From contig JBBCJA010000012.1 of the NCBI GenBank assembly GCA_037189585.1, positions 239,463 through 303,462 of the forward strand: DNA of 64,000 nt, in the 5' to 3' direction. Both the position numbers and the translations under genes were made by a program. Positions within the stretch are counted from its first letter, which is position 1. Each line of letters opens with the position of its first letter. Source of the DNA: JAEXNA01 sp037189585. Lineage in GTDB: Bacteria > Vulcanimicrobiota > Xenobia > Xenobiales > JADMJV01. Positions 26,108 to 34,733 of the stretch are shown here, in pieces. Under the pieces are notes generated by a model. That model was not told the origin of the DNA and did not search any database. It saw only the letters and a list, made by a program, of their open reading frames with translations.

Positions 26108-27031
26108 ATGAGCTGGCAACTGGTGGCCAATAACGGGGCTGAGAGTGAAGACTGTCCGTCGGACATTGAAATGGCGATTTTGCCTCGAACGGGCGACCTC
26201 GGAGGCTTTGAGGTGCTTCGAGCTCTACCGTTTCGACACAAGCGGTTAGTCGGCCCGTTCATCTTCTGGGACCAGATGGGTCCGGGAGAGTTTTTGACCG
26301 GACAAGGGATCGATGTTCGCCCTCACCCTCACATCGGTCTCTCCACCCTGACCTACCTTTTCGATGGAACTCTCGACCATCGCGACTCGTTGGGCACGTA
26401 TTGCACCATCACCCCGGGAGATGTGAACTTGATGACGGCGGGTTCAGGCATCGTGCACTCGGAGCGTACGAGCGCGGTCGTTCGTGAGACTCCCTCACGC
26501 CTTTACGGCATTCAAAGCTGGGTCGCTTCCCCCAAACATATGGAAGAGGGAGAGCCCGCCTTCGTCCATCACGGCCGTTCGGAGCTTCCCGAATTCGAGT
26601 ATGAAGGTGCGCGAGGGAGAATCATCGTTGGAAAATTCGAAGGATTGAAGTCCCCCGTCACCACTGACTGGGAATCGATCTACGTCGACCTGGCCTTAGA
26701 CTCGGGGGCTAGGGTATCCATTCCTCCAGCCTATGAGGAGCGCGCGCTGTATCTTGCCGAGGGACGAGTGGAGGTCTCCGGACAGGTTTTCGAGCCAGGG
26801 CAGATGTTAGTTTTGAAGTCAGGTCGTTCCGTCGATCTTAAAGCTTTAGAGCCAGGACGGGTACTACTGCTGGGTGGAGCCGCCATGGATGGACCGCGCT
26901 ATATCTGGTGGAACTTTGTCTCTAGCTCTCGGGAGCGGATCGAAGAAGCCAAGCGGGCCTGGACGGCTCGACAGTTCTCCGAGGTTCCTGGCGACCCTGA
27001 GCGAACCCCGCTTCCCGGCGAGGCAACCTAA
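26108..27031 (+). CDS. Pirin family protein
   Basis: A cupin-type protein of about 307 residues. The N-terminal cupin carries the pirin signature: LPRTGDLGGFEVLRALPF, GPFIFWDQMGPGEF, VRPHPHIGLSTLTYLFDG and GSGIVHSERT. His residues in RPHPHIG and the SERT glutamate region form the iron site in studied pirins. The ATG at 26108 (MSWQLVANN) fits the usual pirin start better than that at 26087. Bacterial pirins have been linked to quercetinase activity or to regulation of metabolic enzymes. The next gene begins at the base after its stop, so the two are co-transcribed. Confidence 0.9.
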   Translation: MSWQLVANNGAESEDCPSDIEMAILPRTGDLGGFEVLRALPFRHKRLVGPFIFWDQMGPGEFLTGQGIDVRPHPHIGLSTLTYLFDGTLDHRDSLGTYCTITPGDVNLMTAGSGIVHSERTSAVVRETPSRLYGIQSWVASPKHMEEGEPAFVHHGRSELPEFEYEGARGRIIVGKFEGLKSPVTTDWESIYVDLALDSGARVSIPPAYEERALYLAEGRVEVSGQVFEPGQMLVLKSGRSVDLKALEPGRVLLLGGAAMDGPRYIWWNFVSSSRERIEEAKRAWTARQFSEVPGDPERTPLPGEAT

Positions 27032-27565
27032 ATGGCTCGAGAACCCCGAGGTCTGGAGGTCTTCCGAGAAGAAGGACGGCTTCGCCTGGTTTATCGGCAT
27101 CACCGCGCGACCGGCTGTTTTCTGCTCTTCGCCGGGCTGTTCTGGCTGGCTCTGCTACCCTCTTGTTGGAAAGTTTTAGCCTCCGGCGAGGGATTTGGCT
27201 TCGGCGAGGCACTAGCCTTTTTTCCCTTCCTGCTAATCTCGACCGGCTTTAGCTATGCAGGGCTGGCCAAGCTACTGAACCAGACGGAAATCGACTTCAC
27301 TCGCGACACGGTCTCCGTCTCGCATCGCCCCCTTCCCTGGTTCGGCACCGTGACTCTACCGACCACCGAGATCAAAGAGTATGCCGTGAAGCGCGACCTC
27401 AAGCCGAAAGACACTCGTCATCGCGTGACGGTAGGGCTGGTCGCCGAGCGCTTTCAGGGCAAACCAGTGGCGCTTCTGCGCGCCATCTCCGACTCTAAGG
27501 CGGCTCGTCGCATGCAGGAAGAGGCCGACGGTTTTCTTAAGGAGATTCAGGAGCAGGCGGAGTAG
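27032..27565 (+). CDS. Membrane protein with two transmembrane helices
   Basis: A 177-residue protein whose ATG immediately follows the pirin stop. Residues about 25-70 form two hydrophobic helices (GCFLLFAGLFWLALLP and LAFFPFLLISTGFSYAG). The C-terminal cytosolic part is beta-rich, with IDFTRDTVSVSHRPLPW and EIKEYAVKRDL, recalling a PH-like fold of the type seen in small bacterial membrane proteins. The last 29 bp overlap the convergent gene. Function unknown. Confidence 0.75.
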   Translation: MAREPRGLEVFREEGRLRLVYRHHRATGCFLLFAGLFWLALLPSCWKVLASGEGFGFGEALAFFPFLLISTGFSYAGLAKLLNQTEIDFTRDTVSVSHRPLPWFGTVTLPTTEIKEYAVKRDLKPKDTRHRVTVGLVAERFQGKPVALLRAISDSKAARRMQEEADGFLKEIQEQAE

Positions 27566-28949
27566 CGACTTCTCCGATCGGCATGGCGAAATGGAGAAGT
27601 TGAACCTGGCTGTGAGAGGCGTCGAGATTGATCGGAATGGCTCCAGCCGGGCCTATCCCATTGAGCTTGACGCTGACACGGTAAACTCCAGCCGTGGTGG
27701 CGCGCGCGGTGACGAAACTCGCGAGCGGAACCATCGACTTGACTCCCGACAAGGACTTGCCGGACATGCTTTGCTCGGTCCCGCTGGGACCGTCAATTTC
27801 TAAAATCAGCCGGCAGTCGATCGGGACGGGCTGGCTCGGAGGGCCTAACTGCAAGCTGGCCGTGGCTTTTAGGAGGTCCCCCTCGGCCAGAGCCACCTCC
27901 CGGCTCCAAAGCTCGACACTGCCGCCATCGGCGAGAAAATCGGTGGCCGTGACCGCGGACTGGGAAAAATCCTTGAGAGTCCGCCCGTAGCTCGCGAAGT
28001 GAGCGACTTCAAAGCGGGCGGTGTCAGGAACCAGCGTCAATCCGTGCCCGAAGGCGCCATAGAGCCGGTGCTCGAGAAGTTCGTGACCGTCCTGGTCGAC
28101 CGTTTTGTATCCCTCGATCCACATGGGAGCCAACGGATTCTCCGGGGCGATGGCGTTCTGTCCACCGTAGGGCGATATCGCCTTGTCCTGGGCGGTCAGA
28201 ACGCCGGTGAACTGCTCGAGACCCAAACTGGGGAAGGCCACGGCCTGAGCGCTTGCTCGAAGAATGTCGCCCGTGTTGACCGGCAGGGTGAGAGCAGCGA
28301 GGGCTTGCTGGACGTAGGGGGTGAGGCCCCAGATGGATTCGTCCTTGACGGCGGGGCGATGGATGTCGTTGAGCAGGAGGGCTCCGTCCTCCCAGGCGGC
28401 CTGTAGGTCGGGATAGCTCCGGTAAGCTTCGATCAAAAGCGTGCCGGTGGCCAGCTCTCCCTGGTGATCGACGGTCAGCGGAAAGTTCCCATCGCTATGA
28501 AAGGCCGAGCCTTCCAGCGCGACCGAGACTGTCCCATCCTCGGGCGCATGGTAGAGCCCGCTGACCGTCATCGGAAGATGATGCGCGCCGGGCTGAGTGT
28601 TGATCTCGGCGGGCTGGCTTCCCACCGCTTGCCCGTTGACGGTCAGGCGCATCTGCTGACCGATCTGAGGAACCGCGTCGAGAGTGAGTTGCGCTCCTCC
28701 CACCAATCGGAGCACATCGCCCGCCTTAACTTCCACTGTTTGAGTGTAGAGGGGTTGCCATCCGGTATTCGCGATAAGTTGCGAGGTCTGGGCTTTCTCG
28801 GACTGAAAGACCTGGCGCAGGGCGCGAACCGGCTCCGGGGACTGAGCCACGGCGGGTAAGCTCAGTGCCATAAGAGTGAGGAGAAACGCACGCAGATTCA
28901 TCTTGAGGCTCGTCATTGCACGAGTGGATACGGCTGCCCTTTTCCTCAT
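27537..28949 (-). CDS. Exported beta-rich protein of unknown function
   Basis: A 470-residue protein with a signal peptide (NLRAFLLTLMALSLPAVAQS, cleavage likely after the AVAQ region). Internal ATGs at 28916 or 28901 may be the true start, as the first codons are atypical for a signal peptide and no good ribosome site is seen. The mature chain is rich in beta strands, with repeated segments such as VKAGDVLRLVGGAQLTLDAV and VNTGDILRASAQAVAFPS, and EGDLLKATASLQLGPP. This suggests three related beta-sandwich modules of extracellular type. No catalytic motif is visible. Confidence 0.72.
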   Translation of the reverse strand: MRKRAAVSTRAMTSLKMNLRAFLLTLMALSLPAVAQSPEPVRALRQVFQSEKAQTSQLIANTGWQPLYTQTVEVKAGDVLRLVGGAQLTLDAVPQIGQQMRLTVNGQAVGSQPAEINTQPGAHHLPMTVSGLYHAPEDGTVSVALEGSAFHSDGNFPLTVDHQGELATGTLLIEAYRSYPDLQAAWEDGALLLNDIHRPAVKDESIWGLTPYVQQALAALTLPVNTGDILRASAQAVAFPSLGLEQFTGVLTAQDKAISPYGGQNAIAPENPLAPMWIEGYKTVDQDGHELLEHRLYGAFGHGLTLVPDTARFEVAHFASYGRTLKDFSQSAVTATDFLADGGSVELWSREVALAEGDLLKATASLQLGPPSQPVPIDCRLILEIDGPSGTEQSMSGKSLSGVKSMVPLASFVTARATTAGVYRVSVKLNGIGPAGAIPINLDASHSQVQLLHFAMPIGEVATPPAPESP

Positions 28950-28984
28950 AAAGCCGTGTAACTCGACGCGCTTTGGAAGGATTC

Positions 28985-29015
28985 GGAGTTCATCTTGTCA
29001 GACCCGATGAACTCC
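28985..29015. promoter_or_regulatory. Inverted repeat between divergent genes
   Basis: A 10-bp perfect inverted repeat (GGAGTTCATC / GATGAACTCC) with an 11-base spacer, between the divergent genes at 28949 and 29116. Near-copies of GTCAGACCCGATGA recur at about 28998 and 29060. It could be an operator or an RNA hairpin. Confidence 0.4.
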
Positions 29016-29115
29016 TCCACCCCGAGTCCGTGACTCCTCAGCCGCGGAGACTCACCCGGTCTGACCCGATGACAACCAGGTTGACCAGTCCCTGTTACTC
29101 GGATAGCCTGCCCGT

Positions 29116-29949
29116 ATGAAGATCCTTCACACCTTTTCCCTCTTGATGGTGTTAGCTTGCCCGGCTTTGGCCTGGAACGGTCCTGGACACAAAGTCGTGG
29201 CGCTCATCGCCGCCGCCGAACTGAGCCCCGAAATTAACGCGCGTCTTCAAGAGATCTTGAATCATCATCCTTTTCCCGAGGCACGAGAACTTCTAGCCGC
29301 CTCGGTCTGGCCGGATCTGATCAAGGATGACCCCGAGTACCCCGACTACGACGCACACGGCCCGTGGCACTACTCCAATGTTCCGATCTTCCTGGAAGGG
29401 CCGGTTCACCCGACTAACGACCGAGGTCAGGTAGTCGAGGCGCTGGAGCTAAATCTTGAGATCCTAGGAAATGAATCAAGTTCCGACGCCGAGAAGGCTG
29501 TGGCACTAGCCTGGGTCGTCCATATTCTAGGTGACATTCACCAGCCGCTCCACGCCGCGACCGCCTATTCTCCTCAATTCCCGGAGGGTGATCGAGGGGG
29601 CAACGAATATCGCATCTGGTATCAGGAGGAGGAAACCAATCTGCACCGCTTTTGGGACAGCACCGGCGGTCGATTCTGGAATGGCGAAAACGGTCAGGAC
29701 CTGTCCCAAGTCGCCGACGAACTGCGCCAGCGTTTCCCCAGCGACACCATGGTCGAGATGACCGACCCACGAATCTGGCGACACGAAAGCCATATCTTAG
29801 CTCGTTACCTGGCTTATCCAGGGGCCGTGCAAAACCAGGCCATCTCCCCTGACTACGTCGCCACCGCCCGAGCCGTCAGTGAACGCCGGTTGGCCCTGGC
29901 GGGTCATCGATTGGCCGCCGTACTGCGAACCGTATTGTTGCCAAAGTGA
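29116..29949 (+). CDS. S1/P1-type nuclease, secreted
   Basis: A 277-residue zinc-dependent nuclease of the S1/P1 family. The signal peptide ends in CPALA, so the mature protein starts with Trp (WNGPGHKVVALIA), the N-terminal Trp that binds zinc in this family. The other ligands are visible in ASVWPDLIK, HGPWHYSN, HILGDIHQPLHA and NLHRFWDS. The length is typical. It should degrade single-stranded DNA/RNA or 3'-nucleotides outside the cytosol, for phosphate or nucleoside scavenging. Confidence 0.93.
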   Translation: MKILHTFSLLMVLACPALAWNGPGHKVVALIAAAELSPEINARLQEILNHHPFPEARELLAASVWPDLIKDDPEYPDYDAHGPWHYSNVPIFLEGPVHPTNDRGQVVEALELNLEILGNESSSDAEKAVALAWVVHILGDIHQPLHAATAYSPQFPEGDRGGNEYRIWYQEEETNLHRFWDSTGGRFWNGENGQDLSQVADELRQRFPSDTMVEMTDPRIWRHESHILARYLAYPGAVQNQAISPDYVATARAVSERRLALAGHRLAAVLRTVLLPK

Positions 29950-30049
29950 ACATTCCTCGCGGCAAGCTCCAATACCAAGCTTTTCAGTTCGCTTTCAGAG
30001 ATTTTCCTCAGAGTGTGAATAGAATCATAGACCAAGTGAGGAACCGTCC

Positions 30050-30493
30050 GTGCTCAACTCCATCTCTTCCAACTCCAACCTCAACTTCAGCGGTCGAGCC
30101 ACCAACGCGCGAAACGATGGGAAAGTGGACGCAGACGCGCTGCGAGGTTTCGAGAACACCGAGGCTCTTGTCACCGACCTGCGCGACTCTCGCTTGGAAG
30201 CCGTGCTCTCCGGTAAAGTCAAAGACGACGGCGCGGCTCTGGGTGAGGAATGGAAGGGCACTTCTCGCAGCCTCCCCATCTATAGTAATCGCGGCATCAT
30301 CGGATTGGACGAGAAGAGCCAATTCAAAACCGACGGGCAGACCCTGGATATCGATTGGAACAAGAAAACGGTGACCGTGCGTACGGAAGCTCCCGGCGCC
30401 GTGGAAGGTCATCAGATACAGGCCTCCATGGACTGGGGTCGCCACCTTTTGACCGACTCGATCCAAGAGTCGAGCTACATCATCGCCGGGTAA
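30050..30493 (+). CDS. Uncharacterised 147-residue protein
   Basis: Starts at a GTG with GAGGA seven bases upstream. The N-terminus MLNSISSNSNLNFSGRATNA is Ser/Asn-rich, without a hydrophobic signal, followed by a region with helices (DADALRGFENTEALVTDL) and a beta-rich C-terminal part (SLPIYSNRGIIGLDEKSQ, LDIDWNKKTVTVRTEA). No family is recognised. The Asn/Ser/Gln-rich leader resembles those of other non-Sec proteins in the window. Confidence 0.65.
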   Translation: MLNSISSNSNLNFSGRATNARNDGKVDADALRGFENTEALVTDLRDSRLEAVLSGKVKDDGAALGEEWKGTSRSLPIYSNRGIIGLDEKSQFKTDGQTLDIDWNKKTVTVRTEAPGAVEGHQIQASMDWGRHLLTDSIQESSYIIAG

Positions 30494-30540
30494 TCAGCCC
30501 TCGACAGGAGCGGTCGGCTTCCCAGGGAAATAGCCGGCTC

Positions 30541-31281
30541 ATGCCTGTCTGGACCCTCCACCATACCGAGCCGTATCCTCAGCGCCCCTATATCTTTTTC
30601 GCCGCCTTTTGCGAACAAGAGACGGTCAACGAGCTCGACGAGGAGATTCCATTCCCTGTCGGAGCCGAAATTGCCACGATGCAGGCCACCCATTTTCGCT
30701 CCGGCTCCTCCTGGGAGAAGCTACGTGAGGAGCGTCCTGAGCTAGCCAAAGCGGTGGAGGAAAGAAACCTGGCGGTCGCTCTCCACGGCACGATCGCGGC
30801 TCATGATAGTTTAGACTACCTCAAGCAGGCCGTCGACATCATGGCGGCCCTGGTGGAGCTGGGAGCGGTGGCCGTTTATGACGCCATCACGGAAGGCTGG
30901 TACGACTCCGAATCCTGGCTTGCGATGGTAGAGCAGGGCGCCATCTTCAATCCTTTTGATCATGTGATCATGGAGCGGCTTCCACAACCCGACGGCCGTT
31001 TCTGGATGAGGACCCGGGGGCTACGCAAGTTCGCCCGTCCCGATCTCTCGGTTCGAGACGTGGCCGCCGAAGAGGCTGAGCATGTCTCGAAGATGCTAGA
31101 TCGCTTCGTTAATCATTTGGCTCTGGGCGGCCTACCCGAACCGGGGCGCGAAGTTCGGATGGAAGGCTGGGATACCGTTTACCGCTCCGGAGAAGTCCAG
31201 GGAGGGCCCGAGGACCCCGCCTTTCACAACACCTACATCGAGTTCCAGCGGTTATCGGCGATGGGTGTTCAAAAAGAGTAG
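30541..31281 (+). CDS. Uncharacterised 246-residue protein
   Basis: A soluble protein starting MPVWTLHHTEPYPQRPYIFF. A longer frame from 30355 overlaps the preceding gene, so the ATG at 30541 is preferred. The core VELGAVAVYDAITEGWYDS and PDGRFWMRTRGLRKFARPDLSV recalls, at a distance, DUF4261-like domains, but I would not rely on this. No signal peptide or catalytic motif. Its last 30 bp overlap the end of the convergent S9 peptidase gene. Confidence 0.68.
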   Translation: MPVWTLHHTEPYPQRPYIFFAAFCEQETVNELDEEIPFPVGAEIATMQATHFRSGSSWEKLREERPELAKAVEERNLAVALHGTIAAHDSLDYLKQAVDIMAALVELGAVAVYDAITEGWYDSESWLAMVEQGAIFNPFDHVIMERLPQPDGRFWMRTRGLRKFARPDLSVRDVAAEEAEHVSKMLDRFVNHLALGGLPEPGREVRMEGWDTVYRSGEVQGGPEDPAFHNTYIEFQRLSAMGVQKE

Positions 31282-33495
31282 GATCCTCTCAACGGCGTCT
31301 TTGGCGAGCGGGGGGCTCCAGTTCAATATGATGTGGCCCGCGGTCGGATAGATGGCAAGCTCGGTGGGCGAATCTAGGGTGGAGAGGGCAAGATACATCA
31401 TTCCCGCGTTACCCACTGGGCATCCATCGTCGAGCTCTCCGTGCAGGAGAAGCAGTGGGGTTTCGATCTCGGCGGCATGGTAGTAGGGAGAGTTTGCCGT
31501 GTACCTTTCGGCGCCCGTCGGAGCGAAGGGCGTGACGTTGAGCTTGAGATACCCGTCGGCCCAGTCTTTCCAGGGGCTGATTCCGCGCTGATTGAGCCAG
31601 CCGTAGGCCGAGCCGGGATCATAGATGCCGGCGATGGCTACGCCAGCAGCGAAGCGGTCCGCGCTTTGGGTGAGCACGGCGGCTGTAGAGTATCCCCCGA
31701 AAGACTGTCCCAGCAAGTTGATGTTATGCTCGTCTACCCAGCCGCTTTTGACCACCGCGTCGAGCTGAGGCTGCACGACCTGCCAGAGTTCACGCAATAC
31801 CACGCTCTGGTCCGAAGCGGGATTCAGCGGCGTATCCAGGTAGACTACCGCGTAGCCGCGGCTAAGAAAGACCGAGGCGGGGAACGAGGGTTGGCCGCCG
31901 CCCGCATACTCTTCAACGGCTCGGCCGGTGCGGGAGCCGCCATAGATGAAGCATACGGCGGGAGGCGGATAGGAGATGAGATTCTCAGCGGGGAGCAGGA
32001 CGGGGCAGCGCACCGTTTTGTCATCCACCGTCAGATCGAGCTGTCTGATCTCTCCGGCGAAGTCGCCTAATTCGCCGCTCTCGGCCGTCAGAGGCCGGCC
32101 ACGCTGGCCAACAGGCGAGAATCGATAATACTCCGGCGCAGTGTTAGGGTCTTGATAGAGGCTCAGAAAGCCTCCGTTGTCGTCGATGGGAAAGGCCAGC
32201 GCGCCTAACTTGAAGTATCCCTTTTGAAGTATCTCCACACTCTCGTCCGTCGCGCGAAGAAGGCATCGTTCGTCAGTGTCCTTGAGCCGTGCCGTGAGCA
32301 ACGGTCGCCCTTGAGATTCGATTGCGGTCTTATGCTCATCGCTTAACAAGGAGACGTTCACGAACGAGGAGGGGATATGATAGGTTTCAGCTGTCCGTCC
32401 CATCACTCGCGACAATGTTCCGCCGTCGAGCAACCAGAGGCTGGACCGGTCGGAGGAGAACCAGTATTGCGAGGCTTTCCAGGCCCGCGGCGAGATGACC
32501 GGCCAGCAGCGCTGAAGCTGCCCCTCCGCGACGGTGTAGAACTCTTCCCGGGAAGGGTGCCAGCTGCCGTCCGAGGCTTTGGGGATGACTTGTAAGATCT
32601 TCCCGCTGGATGGGTCGACCAGGAGAGTCTCGGAGGTGACCGCATTGGTAGCCAACGTCTTTCTCGTGACAGAGAGCAGGCCTTTAGAAGAGAGAGTGGC
32701 GCCGTTCGTGAAGTAGGCTTCTCCACTGAGAATGGTACTCGAGTAGCCTGTGTCGAGATCGACCTTGACAATCTCCACTCGCTGTTTCTGATCGATCGGC
32801 GAGAACGCCGGGGGAGCCTTCTCGTTCAGAAAGACCTTCGGTTCTACGACGGGCTCGGAGAGAACCTTCACAGGCTTCACACCGACCAACAGGCTTCGGT
32901 CTCCAGGCAGCCACAAAGGATGATCCTCACCCCAAAACTGGGGAACCACGACCACCCGGCCGAGACGGCGTGGCCTCCCCTTGGGAACGGCTTGAACCCA
33001 CAGGCCAACCTCCCCACCGGCATCACTGAGAAAGGCCAGGGTTCTTCCGTCGTGAGACCACGAAGGATTAAAGCAGGAGCTTCCCGGTTCGCCGATGGGA
33101 AAGCTTTGGCCGTTCTCATGGTCCAGGACATGGAGCTTTGTGCCTTCTGTGCCTTCTGGCAGTCCTGTGGCGGAGTATCGCTGCGGACCGGTTTGAATAC
33201 CGGCTGCGGGAACCACCCAGGTGCAGTAAGATAACCACTGCCCATCGGGACTGAGGCGAGTGGACAGCTCGGGCCTCATGCGATAGCCTCGGTCGAAGGC
33301 GGTCTCTATGGGAAGGGGTTTGGCTTGAGACGCGGGCGCTATCAGGCAGAGATACATAACCGCGGCCAGCAGGTAGCGCACGGGACAGTCCAAGAACGCA
33401 CGTCTCTCGGGGGTCGCTTCGACAAGTTCGATAGCTCCCCGTGCTACACCGTTGAAGGGTGAAGTCATCACCTCCCGTTTCCCTATCGAAGCCAT
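31252..33495 (-). CDS. S9-family (prolyl-oligopeptidase-type) serine peptidase, exported
   Basis: A 747-residue enzyme with an N-terminal beta-propeller (LSPDGQWLSYCTWV, SWSHDGRTLAFLSDAGG) and a C-terminal alpha/beta hydrolase domain. The catalytic Ser is in LLGQSFGGYSTAAVL, the Asp in HGELDDGCPVGNA and the His in PTAGHIILN. The C-terminal domain is typical of acylaminoacyl/dipeptidyl peptidases of family S9. A signal peptide (VRYLLAAVMYLCLIAPASQA) suggests export; the real start may be an internal ATG, since about 36 residues precede the hydrophobic core. It converges with the gene before it, overlapping by 30 bp. Confidence 0.88.
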   Translation of the reverse strand: MASIGKREVMTSPFNGVARGAIELVEATPERRAFLDCPVRYLLAAVMYLCLIAPASQAKPLPIETAFDRGYRMRPELSTRLSPDGQWLSYCTWVVPAAGIQTGPQRYSATGLPEGTEGTKLHVLDHENGQSFPIGEPGSSCFNPSWSHDGRTLAFLSDAGGEVGLWVQAVPKGRPRRLGRVVVVPQFWGEDHPLWLPGDRSLLVGVKPVKVLSEPVVEPKVFLNEKAPPAFSPIDQKQRVEIVKVDLDTGYSSTILSGEAYFTNGATLSSKGLLSVTRKTLATNAVTSETLLVDPSSGKILQVIPKASDGSWHPSREEFYTVAEGQLQRCWPVISPRAWKASQYWFSSDRSSLWLLDGGTLSRVMGRTAETYHIPSSFVNVSLLSDEHKTAIESQGRPLLTARLKDTDERCLLRATDESVEILQKGYFKLGALAFPIDDNGGFLSLYQDPNTAPEYYRFSPVGQRGRPLTAESGELGDFAGEIRQLDLTVDDKTVRCPVLLPAENLISYPPPAVCFIYGGSRTGRAVEEYAGGGQPSFPASVFLSRGYAVVYLDTPLNPASDQSVVLRELWQVVQPQLDAVVKSGWVDEHNINLLGQSFGGYSTAAVLTQSADRFAAGVAIAGIYDPGSAYGWLNQRGISPWKDWADGYLKLNVTPFAPTGAERYTANSPYYHAAEIETPLLLLHGELDDGCPVGNAGMMYLALSTLDSPTELAIYPTAGHIILNWSPPLAKDAVERILLFLNTHRR

Positions 33496-33603
33496 TTAGT
33501 CCTCGGAGCCGGAATTGGAAACTGGAGGACCAGAAGAGGCCTCTGCGCAAGGTACCTCTGTGACTTCAAGAGAGGTAGTCGCCTAAATTCAGTGGCATTG
33601 GCC

Positions 33604-34077
33604 TTAAGGCAGGCTCCATCCCTCAATATCGCGCGTCATCTCTCCCAGTCGGACCGGCCAGACCTGCCGCAGGTCGACTTCCCGTATACGACCGACTCTG
33701 GACCAGAGTCGTTTTCCGCCCGGCGTCTTACCCAGCCAGCCCACTCGGCGATAGAAAGCATCACGTTCCTCCTGGGTTGCCTCGCGTCGCACGCCGGCCC
33801 TTCCGATAAGCCGGAGAGCGGGTGGATGAGAAAACCTGCCTTTCAAGAAAGCGCGAAGCCAGGAGAGCGGATTCCATTCCACAGCCAAAAAGCTTATGGA
33901 AGCCCCCTCGGGGACTGGGCGCGCGAACACCTCGAAGTAGGTCGCGGTCCCGTCGGGACGGATGCGCAGTGAGCCGATAGGGAAGAGCCGGATCTGCTCT
34001 TCCTGCACGACCGCCGCGGTGCAAAAGAAAGTGCGTCGGTGGACGAAAGCTCGTATTCTGTTCCAATCAGCGTTCAT
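33604..34077 (-). CDS. Pyridoxamine-5'-phosphate-oxidase-like flavin protein
   Basis: A protein of about 157 residues from the ATG at 34077 (MNADWNRIRAFVHRRTFFC). The pattern ATYFEVFARPVPEGASISFL, HPPALRLIGRAGVRREAT and a C-terminal basic strand resembles the split-barrel FMN-binding fold of PNPOx-like proteins. The start lies within the last codons of the TetR gene (11-bp overlap), so the two form an operon controlled by the palindromic operator upstream. Activity is not predictable. Confidence 0.6.
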   Translation of the reverse strand: MNADWNRIRAFVHRRTFFCTAAVVQEEQIRLFPIGSLRIRPDGTATYFEVFARPVPEGASISFLAVEWNPLSWLRAFLKGRFSHPPALRLIGRAGVRREATQEERDAFYRRVGWLGKTPGGKRLWSRVGRIREVDLRQVWPVRLGEMTRDIEGWSLP

Positions 34078-34615
34078 GATGGAGTCTCCTTTCAAGGTAG
34101 CGGTAGGCGTGTCGTCTTTCATCGTCGGTAATGGAATCGTGAAGCTGAGCCATGCCTAAAAGGGCCGCGTATTCCAGCCAGGCGATGGCGCGAGCTTCCG
34201 TTGGAGGATATCCTTGCCCCTCCAAGAGTCGGCCGAGGTGGTCCATGCGGGCCAGATCGACTTCCCGCACGGCCTGGGCAACTTCTAGGTCGTGCCTTGC
34301 CCAGGAACGAAAAGCCACTTCTCTTTCCAGAGGAAGCCGTCCGCTGAGCTTGCGCAAGGCTTGAATTGAAGATGTGGGGTCGTCGGTGGGAGTGAGGTCG
34401 ATCAGATCTTGGGTATGGCGTTGCCGCCAGTAGGACGTGAGCTCCTTGGTAAAAGCGCCTACCGTCGAGAAATGATGATAGAAAGACCCTTTAGTCTTCC
34501 CTTTGGTCTGGCAGAGACGATCGAGAGTGAGTGATGAAGGGCCGTCTTCCGTTAAAAGCTCCATTCCGGTCTCCAGCCAACTCTCTCGAGAATCTTTCGC
34601 CATAGCCATAGCCAT
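34067..34615 (-). CDS. TetR-family transcriptional regulator
   Basis: A 182-residue regulator with an N-terminal helix-turn-helix (GPSSLTLDRLCQTKGKTKGS then FYHHFSTVGAFTKEL), typical of TetR repressors, and a C-terminal ligand-binding helical domain. The coding sequence opens with a repeated hexamer giving MAMAMAK, so the exact start (34615, 34609 or 34603) is uncertain. A 29-bp palindrome covers the start codon, fitting autorepression, probably of a leaderless or near-leaderless mRNA. It is co-transcribed with the flavin-like protein that overlaps its end. Confidence 0.87.
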   Translation of the reverse strand: MAMAMAKDSRESWLETGMELLTEDGPSSLTLDRLCQTKGKTKGSFYHHFSTVGAFTKELTSYWRQRHTQDLIDLTPTDDPTSSIQALRKLSGRLPLEREVAFRSWARHDLEVAQAVREVDLARMDHLGRLLEGQGYPPTEARAIAWLEYAALLGMAQLHDSITDDERRHAYRYLERRLHHER

Positions 34616-34637
34616 ACCATACCGTATGGTATGGCTA
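34609..34637. promoter_or_regulatory. 29-bp palindromic operator of the TetR gene
   Basis: Perfect 14-bp arms (TAGCCATACCATAC / GTATGGTATGGCTA) around one central C. It overlaps the TetR start codon, where a bound repressor would block transcription. The symmetry is exact over all 28 paired positions. Confidence 0.85.
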
Positions 34638-34733
34638 TAATCAAGACACCTCCAACATCGACTCCCGTCTTCAGGAGAAGCGGTCTAGCGCGGCAAATGG
34701 CCTGCGCGATTGTATATAGGCGGAGAGCGACCT

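Noticed and set aside
30355..30540. Longer start of the 246-residue protein
   Set aside because: The extra 62 codons overlap the preceding gene and look like out-of-frame translation of it.
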